Below, piece by piece: positions 1-5,303 of a DNA stretch of 15,065 bases. Source of the DNA: an uncultured Lachnospiraceae bacterium. Its GTDB lineage: Bacteria; Bacillota; Clostridia; Lachnospirales; Lachnospiraceae. The notes beneath the pieces are model-generated. The model did no database searches and was not told the origin of the DNA. It saw only the letters and a list, made by a program, of their open reading frames with translations. A program made the position numbers and the translations under genes. The stretch covers positions 1-15,065 of the forward strand of contig CACZRA010000067.1 in the NCBI GenBank assembly GCA_902783395.1. The letters run 5' to 3'. The first letter of the stretch is position 1, and each line of letters begins with the position of its first letter.

Positions 1-155
1 ATATCGGTGACACTGATACGGACATGCTGACCGGAAAAAACGCGGGTATGTATACCGTCGGTGTCTTATGGGGATTCCGCGGCAGGGAAGAGCTTGAAAA
101 AGCGGGAGCCGACATCATCGTGTCAGCTCCCGCCGGGATACTTGAGTTAATTTAA
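1..155 (+). CDS. HAD-family hydrolase, C-terminal fragment (phosphoglycolate phosphatase-like)
   Basis: Only the last 50 codons are present; the reading frame begins at base 3 and the 5' end lies outside the window. The fragment starts with IGDTDTDM, the fourth HAD motif in which paired aspartates bind the catalytic magnesium, followed by GKNAGMYTVGVLWGFRGREEL and a short tail ending in a TAA at 153-155. This spacing (GDTxxD, then NAGM and VxWGFR) is typical of subfamily IA phosphatases annotated as phosphoglycolate phosphatase or pyrophosphatase PpaX. Substrate cannot be told from this piece. It is the only + strand gene and converges with the minus-strand genes, with 3 bases between the two stop codons. 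Its 3' coding sequence also contains the hairpin that appears to terminate the opposing transcript. Confidence 0.85.
   Translation, partial: IGDTDTDMLTGKNAGMYTVGVLWGFRGREELEKAGADIIVSAPAGILELI
97..133 (-). terminator. Intrinsic terminator of the minus-strand DUF3048 transcript, inside the HAD coding end
   Basis: Read on the minus strand, GCGGGAGC and GACA (133-122 region) pair with TGTC and GCTCCCGC (down to 102) around a six-base loop. This gives a 13-pair stem with a single G-U wobble and no other mismatch. It is followed at once by five U residues (101-97). On the + strand the wobble becomes an A-C mismatch and no clean T run follows. The structure therefore acts best for the minus strand, about 25 bases past the stop of the small coupled gene. 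Confidence 0.82.
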
Positions 156-158
156 TAT

Positions 159-452
159 TTACCGGTCATTCATGTGATTGAACCAGGCTATGGCATCCTT
201 GTATCCGTCTTCGCTGAATTCAAAGTTCTTCCGCGTGATCTCCTCACCGGGCGTCTTTTCATACGACAGCTTTCCGAACCATACCTCCGCCCGAAGCTTC
301 GGATCATCGGCCTGTTTCTCCTCTTCGGAAGCGAAGACCACGTTCTTTAAAGGCTCTCGGGCCAGACGAAAGCGCATGCCCCTGTCTGACCCGTAATATG
401 CTTCACCGTAAATATAATGCTTTATACCGTAAAGATCCTTTTCTTCTATCAT
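159..452 (-). CDS. Small conserved-looking protein of unknown function, coupled to the DUF3048 lipoprotein
   Basis: This 97-residue, soluble, highly charged protein has no signal peptide, membrane segment or cysteine. Visible features are a GSDRGMRFRLAREP stretch near residues 22-35, a central acidic/lysine part, and an aromatic C-terminal end (DGYKDAIAWFNHMNDR). I do not recognise a named family. The start is chosen at the ATG at 452, which shares one base with the upstream stop (TGATG). A GTG one codon earlier would give a 4-base overlap. No good Shine-Dalgarno lies in front, so it probably depends on translational coupling to the lipoprotein gene. Co-expression suggests a related job, but the lipoprotein is outside the membrane and this one is cytosolic, so a direct complex is not obvious. 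A strong terminator follows it. Confidence 0.75.
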   Translation of the reverse strand: MIEEKDLYGIKHYIYGEAYYGSDRGMRFRLAREPLKNVVFASEEEKQADDPKLRAEVWFGKLSYEKTPGEEITRKNFEFSEDGYKDAIAWFNHMNDR

Positions 453-1612
453 CACTCAAACTTGATATCGCCGAAATCCGATGAAGGCATAATAGCTACA
501 TAAGTCTTTCCCACGTTCAGCTTTATCTCATCACCGTTCTCGTCATAGTACCTTGTAGGATAGGTATCATCCATCTTTGTCCATGAGACCTTGATAGCCT
601 TACCGTTTGTGAGATACCAGCCCTCCCTGGTGTCTCCGTCCTTGTAGTCCCCGTCATTTGTATGAAGGATCATATAGCCGTGGTCATCAAGCTTCTCAAG
701 ACGTGCGCCCTGAAGGAGAAGGTTCTTGAAGCAGACCTGCTTGTTGCCGTTACCTGCGTCGATCTCCTTATCTCCGTACTGGAAGTAGTAATACACACCT
801 TCCTCGGGGTTATACTCAAGCCAGGGATTATTGTGATGGAAAGGAAGCGACACCTTATTCACGGTCTGTGCGCTTGAATACTGATCAAGTGTGTTGGGAT
901 TTGCCCTTGTAGCGAAATTATAGTGATCACCCCTGTAATAATCGTTATAGGTCTTTGAAAAACCGGTGTTCTTAAAGTTCTTGTCCACATCACCCTGAAG
1001 CGCATACTCGGTAAATTCCCTTGCCTTGCCGTTATCCACTCTGGAGAAGGTTCCCGAGAACCTGTCCACGAAAGGATTCTTATAGAAGCTGTCATTCCAG
1101 AACGGTCCGCCGTCATGGCAGAGTACCGCGTTCCACTCAGGAGCCGTCTGCAGGTTCGTAGGCCTCGTACTTCTTATGGAGCCTATCTGCTTAACCGAGT
1201 TATAATCCTTGAAAAGAGCCATGAACCTTGTAACTCCGTCATTCTGTGTACTGTTCATGATCTCATAAATAACATCCGCCTCCGAAACACCGAAATGCGG
1301 CAGTGCCTTCTTTTCGTCATCGATCATGACAGCTATGGGTCTCTGATCTTCCAGAGACGCGTCTATCCACTCACCCGTGAGCGGATTGGCGACCATTCCG
1401 TCAGGCGGTACATCAGATTCCTCCTGTACGGGAGCGTCTTCAACAGGAGAAGCTTCAGGCTGTACCTCCTGCATGACCATCGCGGGTGCCTGAGCAGCAG
1501 CTTCGACTGTCACAGCCTCTGTCGGCTCTTCATCATCGTCCTTTGAGCCGCAGCCTGCAAATACAAGCATCACCGAAAGCCCCAGCATCAATAACAACAT
1601 CTTTTTTTTCAT
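452..1612 (-). CDS. DUF3048 (YerB-type) lipoprotein
   Basis: This is a 386-residue exported lipoprotein. The first 21 residues form a lipoprotein signal (MKKKMLLLMLGLSVMLVFAGC) with lipobox FAGC and Cys21 as the expected lipidated residue. An acidic, alanine/proline/valine-rich tether follows to about residue 75. After that comes a domain matching DUF3048: RPIAVMIDD, a VIYEIM stretch, GVTRFMALF and IGSIRSTRP, then the C-terminal half with a GNGNKQVCFKNLLLQGARL-like segment. YerB of Bacillus subtilis is the named relative; its biochemical role is not established. The start at 1612 is supported by GGAGG at 1622-1618 with 5-base spacing. In-frame ATG codons further upstream have no such site, and the one at 1624 overlaps it. 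The gene lies about 130 bases downstream of tRNA-Gly and is followed by a coupled small gene. Confidence 0.9.
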   Translation of the reverse strand: MKKKMLLLMLGLSVMLVFAGCGSKDDDEEPTEAVTVEAAAQAPAMVMQEVQPEASPVEDAPVQEESDVPPDGMVANPLTGEWIDASLEDQRPIAVMIDDEKKALPHFGVSEADVIYEIMNSTQNDGVTRFMALFKDYNSVKQIGSIRSTRPTNLQTAPEWNAVLCHDGGPFWNDSFYKNPFVDRFSGTFSRVDNGKAREFTEYALQGDVDKNFKNTGFSKTYNDYYRGDHYNFATRANPNTLDQYSSAQTVNKVSLPFHHNNPWLEYNPEEGVYYYFQYGDKEIDAGNGNKQVCFKNLLLQGARLEKLDDHGYMILHTNDGDYKDGDTREGWYLTNGKAIKVSWTKMDDTYPTRYYDENGDEIKLNVGKTYVAIMPSSDFGDIKFE

Positions 1613-1617
1613 CTTCA

Positions 1618-1622
1618 CCTCC
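1618..1622 (-). promoter_or_regulatory. Shine-Dalgarno site fixing the start of the DUF3048 lipoprotein
   Basis: GGAGG lies 5 bases before the ATG at 1612, which begins a classical lipoprotein signal (MKKK...). It overlaps the alternative ATG at 1624, so the upstream in-frame starts are unlikely to be used. Confidence 0.8.
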
Positions 1623-1631
1623 ATGCCGCGA

Positions 1632-1651
1632 ATACCGCGGTTTCCCGGTAT
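1632..1651 (-). repeat. Short inverted repeat in the leader of the DUF3048 gene
   Basis: ATACCG and CGGTAT are perfect 6-base complements separated by 8 bases. They lie about 10 bases upstream of the Shine-Dalgarno site. The repeat could fold in the mRNA leader or be a binding site; it is short enough to be chance. Confidence 0.35.
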
Positions 1652-1675
1652 CGTATTCCCTGTAAAAAACACTCA

Positions 1676-1703
1676 AAACAAAAAAATAAGCCCGTGCATG
1701 GCT
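1676..1703 (-). terminator. Weak possible terminator after tRNA-Gly
   Basis: On the minus strand, AGCC and GGCT form a 4-pair stem with a 7-base loop, followed by a long T-rich run (TTATTTTTTTGTTTT). The T tract is convincing but the stem is very short. Some tRNA transcripts may therefore read on into the lipoprotein gene. I see no clear sigma-A promoter between this point and the lipoprotein start. Confidence 0.35.
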
Positions 1704-1738
1704 GTGCCTGACCACTTCCACCATGGACTTATCACAAA

Positions 1739-1810
1739 AGCGGATAGCGGGAATCGAACCCGTGTGTCCGGCTTGGGAAGCCGGCGCACTAACCACTGTG
1801 CTATATCCGC
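1739..1810 (-). tRNA. tRNA-Gly, anticodon CCC
   Basis: The minus strand folds as a complete cloverleaf. The acceptor stem is GCGGATA/TATCCGC and the D arm is GCAC/GTGC around AGTGGTTA. The anticodon stem CCGGC/GCCGG surrounds loop TTCCCAA, giving anticodon CCC, which reads glycine codon GGG. A 4-base variable loop follows, then a T arm with the TTCGATT loop. The discriminator base is T, usual for bacterial glycine tRNAs. The outermost T-stem pair is an A-C mismatch. The 3' CCA is not encoded: the acceptor is followed by TTTTGTG. A strong promoter lies just upstream. Confidence 0.95.
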
Positions 1811-1820
1811 ATCGCAAAGC

Positions 1821-1850
1821 ATTTTATACCTATATATATATAAAAGTCAA
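1821..1850 (-). promoter_or_regulatory. Sigma-A-type promoter of tRNA-Gly
   Basis: The -35 element TTGACT (1850-1845) is separated by 16 bases, mostly alternating TA, from a -10 element TATAAA (1828-1823). TAAAAT at 1826-1821 is an alternative with an 18-base spacer. The predicted start falls a few bases before the mature tRNA 5' end at 1810, which fits a short 5' leader. Confidence 0.75.
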
Positions 1851-1903
1851 GAAAATGCTTAATATTTATGTAACAAATGCTGATCCCTGCGGAAAAACAG
1901 CGC

Positions 1904-3742
1904 TCAAGACTTGCCCTCGCTCCTGTATTTGCGCAGCGTCTCACAGACAGCGGCATATGCCGCTGCATAAGAATTATAGGATCCCCGGAGATACCCAAGG
2001 TTCCTTTCTATATCTTCGCCTTCGAGGAAGCTGTTCGCCGCATTCTCCACCGTGGCGGAAAACCCTGAAAAGTTTTTCGCGCCGAGGGTGAGCGAGGAGG
2101 ATTTCAGGGCATGGACCACTATCCTGTAATTCTCCCAGTCATCTGCTCTCAGGTATTCATTGAGCTTACCGGCGTTTTCACCCTGGATCTCAAGATAAGC
2201 GTCGGCAACCACGTTATAAGTATCCTCATCGCCGCAGGTTTCGATCCCGGTCTTAAAATCAATGTCCCAGACCTCTCCCCTGGCTCCGGGCGGCGGACCT
2301 CCCATTCCCGGCGGCGGGCCTCCCATTCCGGATGGCGGACCTCCCACTCCCGGCGGCGGACCTCCCATCCCGGACGGCGGACCTCCCATTCCGGCTGGCG
2401 GACCTCCCATTCCGGACGGCGGACCCCCGGCTCCCGCGGGCGCTCCCGGCACTATCTCTTCCCCCTCCATATATCTTGACATCATCCTGTCAAGCTCGGC
2501 AAACCTGAAGGGCTTTGCTATATATCCGTCAAACCCGTGCTCGTTTATGTATTTCTCTTTAGCGCCTATTATGGCATTTGCCGTCATTACAATAAAAGGC
2601 GTATTAATATTAATCTGATATTTATCTGGATTTTCCCTGATCTCCTTCAGCACCTTGACTCCGCTGAGTTCGGGCATCATATGATCCAGGAAGATTATGT
2701 CATAGTGTTTTTCGCTTATGCGTTCCAATGCCTCCCTGCCTGACGCTGACGTATCGGCCTCAACCTTCATACGCTCCAGAAAGCTCTTTGCCACGGTGAG
2801 GTTCGCTATATTATCATCTACCACAAGGACCTTTCTATCCCTGTAATAATGGTGGCTGCTCTCGGATAGATCCGGTCCTGTGGCCGGCATATACTCACTT
2901 ATTTTCTCATCCGACAGTATCCTCTGGGGAATATGTGCCGTAAATACGGAACCCTCTCCGTATACGCTTTCAACCTCTATGGAACCTCCCATTAGATCAA
3001 GCAGGTTCTTGACTATGGCAAGCCCGAGTCCCGTCCCCTCTATATAATGCGTCTCCGCACTGTCCACCCTTTCAAAGGAATCAAAAAGGTGGACGAGATT
3101 CTCGCTTTTGATACCGATCCCGGTATCTCTGACCGCGATGTCATATATTACCTCATCCCCGCTCCTTCTTCCGGATACGGTCATTGAGACAGAGCCCTCT
3201 TTGGTATATTTCACGGCATTGTTCACAATATTCGTGATGATCTGCCTGATACGTACCTCGTCACCCTCTATATACCCCGGAAGCTCCTTATCTATATCCG
3301 CCGAAAAAAGGAGATTCTTTCCTTCGGCATTTATCCTGAATAAAGGAAGGATGTCCTCCATCAGCTTCTCAAAGTGATAAGGCGCAGAACGTATCTCAAA
3401 TTTTCCTGATTCTATCTTGGAAATATCAAGGATATCATTGATGACATAGAGAAGCATCTCTCCGGAATGCTGTATGCCGTCGGTATAGCCCACGACACGG
3501 CTTATCTTCTCTCCTATGGACAGCTCCGCATCCCCCAGCGTCATGCGTATGAGCTCATTCATACCCAGCACGGTGTTCATGGGAGTCCGTATCTCATGAG
3601 ACATTGAAGAAAGGAAATCAGATTTGGCCTTATTGGCCGCGTTGGCTCTGCGCTCGGCATCCTGCAGCCTCTCATTGCTGGCCACAAGCTGCATATATTC
3701 TTCCCTGCTCAGTATGACTTTGTCGTCTGAGAAATTTTCCAT
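1904..3742 (-). CDS. Cytosolic hybrid sensor histidine kinase (HisKA-HATPase-REC-HPt) with GGPPxGM repeat linker
   Basis: This 612-residue phosphorelay protein has no membrane segment and no PAS, GAF or other input domain. It starts with a charged, probably coiled-coil helix. Next come HisKA (SHEIRTP, His49), HATPase_c (N box near 170-180, G1 DTGIG 206-210, G2 GTGLGL 236-241) and a receiver domain (Asp309/Asp310, phospho-acceptor Asp353 in FLDHMMPE, Thr387, Lys410). A Gly/Pro repeat linker (439-487) leads to an HPt domain (VHALKSSSLTLGA, His544). All catalytic residues look intact, so it can in principle carry phosphate from His49 to Asp353 to His544. A separate output regulator is expected but is not next to it. 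The start is uncertain. The ATG at 3742 lies right at the predicted transcription start. An upstream TTG at 3778 coincides with the -35 box. An ATG at 3694 has an AGGG 8 bases before it. Confidence 0.9.
   Translation of the reverse strand: MENFSDDKVILSREEYMQLVASNERLQDAERRANAANKAKSDFLSSMSHEIRTPMNTVLGMNELIRMTLGDAELSIGEKISRVVGYTDGIQHSGEMLLYVINDILDISKIESGKFEIRSAPYHFEKLMEDILPLFRINAEGKNLLFSADIDKELPGYIEGDEVRIRQIITNIVNNAVKYTKEGSVSMTVSGRRSGDEVIYDIAVRDTGIGIKSENLVHLFDSFERVDSAETHYIEGTGLGLAIVKNLLDLMGGSIEVESVYGEGSVFTAHIPQRILSDEKISEYMPATGPDLSESSHHYYRDRKVLVVDDNIANLTVAKSFLERMKVEADTSASGREALERISEKHYDIIFLDHMMPELSGVKVLKEIRENPDKYQININTPFIVMTANAIIGAKEKYINEHGFDGYIAKPFRFAELDRMMSRYMEGEEIVPGAPAGAGGPPSGMGGPPAGMGGPPSGMGGPPPGVGGPPSGMGGPPPGMGGPPPGARGEVWDIDFKTGIETCGDEDTYNVVADAYLEIQGENAGKLNEYLRADDWENYRIVVHALKSSSLTLGAKNFSGFSATVENAANSFLEGEDIERNLGYLRGSYNSYAAAYAAVCETLRKYRSEGKS
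2282..2428 (-). repeat. Seven tandem 21-bp units coding GGPPxGM
   Basis: Seven back-to-back 21-base units encode GGPPSGM, GGPPAGM, GGPPSGM, GGPPPGV, GGPPSGM, GGPPPGM and GGPPPGA. Units differ mainly at the fifth residue (S, A or P) and at third codon positions. The repeat stays in frame, forms the linker between the receiver and HPt domains of the kinase, and is flanked by a less regular PGAPAGA stretch. Confidence 0.95.
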
Positions 3743-3749
3743 GTTTCTG

Positions 3750-3778
3750 ATTATATCATAATATGATAAGGACGCCAA
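3750..3778 (-). promoter_or_regulatory. Promoter of the hybrid histidine kinase
   Basis: The -35 element TTGGCG (3778-3773) lies exactly 17 bases from a perfect -10 element TATAAT (3755-3750). It lies in the short gap after hemZ. The predicted transcription start is about 3743, one base from the ATG at 3742. Confidence 0.65.
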
Positions 3779-3790
3779 AAATACATTTTT

Positions 3791-5302
3791 TCATTTAATA
3801 CGGCTTGCCCAGAGTTCTCTTTTCTTGTTCATCACGTTTTCCGTATTTGCAATATAATCCCGGACCTGCTTGTAATTGGCGCACCGTCTCGTATTCCCGT
3901 TAATGTCGACCCTTTTGCTTATCGCTCCGGCTCCCAACGCCAGGATATCCTGTATCTCCTCATTGATCAGGATATTATAAAGGCAGTGCTTACCCTCCTT
4001 TGCGTATCCCGTGTTTTCCAGGTTCCCCGACATATTCTTCTGTCTGTAGAGATAATAAGGACTCATGCCGAGGCTCAGGGCTCCTTTACATGCCCGGTCC
4101 ATCATAGCCTCAGCTTCCTCACGGTTCAGGCTGCCTGTCTCCTGCCGCTCTTTCATCGCGGAAGCCCTTTTTACGGCAAGAGTATGGATCGTAAGCGAAT
4201 CAGGATTAAGTTTACATAACTCATCAACCGTGTTTCCGACCTCCATAATACCCTCTCCGGGAAGGCCTATTATCATGTCCATATTGATGTTGTCAAAGCC
4301 GTGCTCCCTCGCCATATTAAAAGCCTCTCTCACCTGAGCGGCACTGTGGCGCCTCCCTATGGTATCAAGCGTTGTCTGATTCATTGTCTGCGGATTTACC
4401 GATATTCTTGATACCATGTGTTTTTTCATGACCTCGAGCTTTTCTCCGGTGATCGAATCAGGCCTTCCGGCTTCGACCGTAAATTCATATGACCTGTCAG
4501 TATCAAACGCTTCTCCCAGTAAAGTGAGCAGCCGGTCAAGCTCATCAGCAAGCAGGGCTGTCGGTGTCCCCCCTCCTATATATACAGTATCCGGTACCCG
4601 GTCCGCTCTCCCCCGTATCAGCTCCGCGCTGCGGCGTATCTCCTCCTCCAGCGCGTCAAGATAATCCGAAACTATCGATCTGTCATTTCCGACGGCGTTG
4701 CTTGTAAAGGAACAGTAAAGACATCTGGTCGGACAGAACGGTATATCAACATATAGACTATAACTTCCGCTATTGTAAAATATCCTTCCGGCATCGATAA
4801 CATCCGTGCATTTTATCCCTTCGTATAACTCCCGGTCTGAAATAAGTCTGTTGATAAGCTCCCTCTCTTTTTTTACTATCCCGATCGAGAGCTGCGTTTT
4901 TTCCTCCGAAGTAAAATAGCACTTTTTCATATCAGCTACTATCTCATCCCCGGACATCCCCGACTCGACTCTCCTCCTTACCAGCCTCGTCGGACGTATC
5001 CCCGTGAGCGCTCCCCACTGAAGTGTCTTCCCGGTATGATTTGATAACGCAGTATAAACCGTCCGCTTGAGTTCATCCTTTTCATCAGTCGCGACATCGA
5101 TCTCAAACATTTCATACCTGTCGGATTTATAAACAAGTTTTCCACCTTTTCCACTGTTTTCGGGTTTTATAACAGGATGCGACAGATCGTCTCCGGATAC
5201 TCCGCACTGCGTTATGCTTACCTCCTCCTCCGGAAAAAAAGCACGTGTAAGGGCATGTATATCATCCGTATTTTTTTGCAGATCCGTCTCGATAAATATC
5301 AT
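3791..5302 (-). CDS. hemZ: Oxygen-independent coproporphyrinogen dehydrogenase HemZ (radical SAM)
   Basis: This 503-residue protein is close in length to Bacillus HemZ. It has an N-terminal HemZ-specific region with GALTGIRPTRL (97-107). The radical SAM core follows, with cluster ligands Cys190, Cys194 and Cys197 in CPTRCLYC, then the glycine-rich YIGGGTPTAL segment that contacts S-adenosylmethionine. The C-terminal part contains YYLYRQKNMSGNLENTGY, typical of HemN/HemW/HemZ proteins. By family knowledge it would oxidatively decarboxylate coproporphyrinogen III using S-adenosylmethionine in the cytosol. Related HemW proteins bind haem instead, and no other haem gene is nearby, so the reaction is inferred. 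The ATG follows the helicase stop after one base (TGACATG), with AGGAA upstream, indicating tight coupling. A separate promoter for the kinase gene follows. Confidence 0.9.
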   Translation of the reverse strand: MIFIETDLQKNTDDIHALTRAFFPEEEVSITQCGVSGDDLSHPVIKPENSGKGGKLVYKSDRYEMFEIDVATDEKDELKRTVYTALSNHTGKTLQWGALTGIRPTRLVRRRVESGMSGDEIVADMKKCYFTSEEKTQLSIGIVKKERELINRLISDRELYEGIKCTDVIDAGRIFYNSGSYSLYVDIPFCPTRCLYCSFTSNAVGNDRSIVSDYLDALEEEIRRSAELIRGRADRVPDTVYIGGGTPTALLADELDRLLTLLGEAFDTDRSYEFTVEAGRPDSITGEKLEVMKKHMVSRISVNPQTMNQTTLDTIGRRHSAAQVREAFNMAREHGFDNINMDMIIGLPGEGIMEVGNTVDELCKLNPDSLTIHTLAVKRASAMKERQETGSLNREEAEAMMDRACKGALSLGMSPYYLYRQKNMSGNLENTGYAKEGKHCLYNILINEEIQDILALGAGAISKRVDINGNTRRCANYKQVRDYIANTENVMNKKRELWASRIK

Positions 5303-5303
5303 G

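Noticed and set aside
2282..2428. CRISPR array or non-coding minisatellite
   Set aside because: Units are contiguous with no spacers, keep the reading frame, and encode a regular heptad inside an intact gene.
2111..2618. + strand open frames giving Gly/Pro- or Ser/Arg/His-rich repeats
   Set aside because: They are readings of the complementary strand of the 21-bp repeat inside the histidine kinase and end with it.
3773..3800. Terminator between hemZ and the kinase gene
   Set aside because: The only stem is six A-T pairs (AAAAAT/ATTTTT) with no GC pairs, too weak for an intrinsic terminator.
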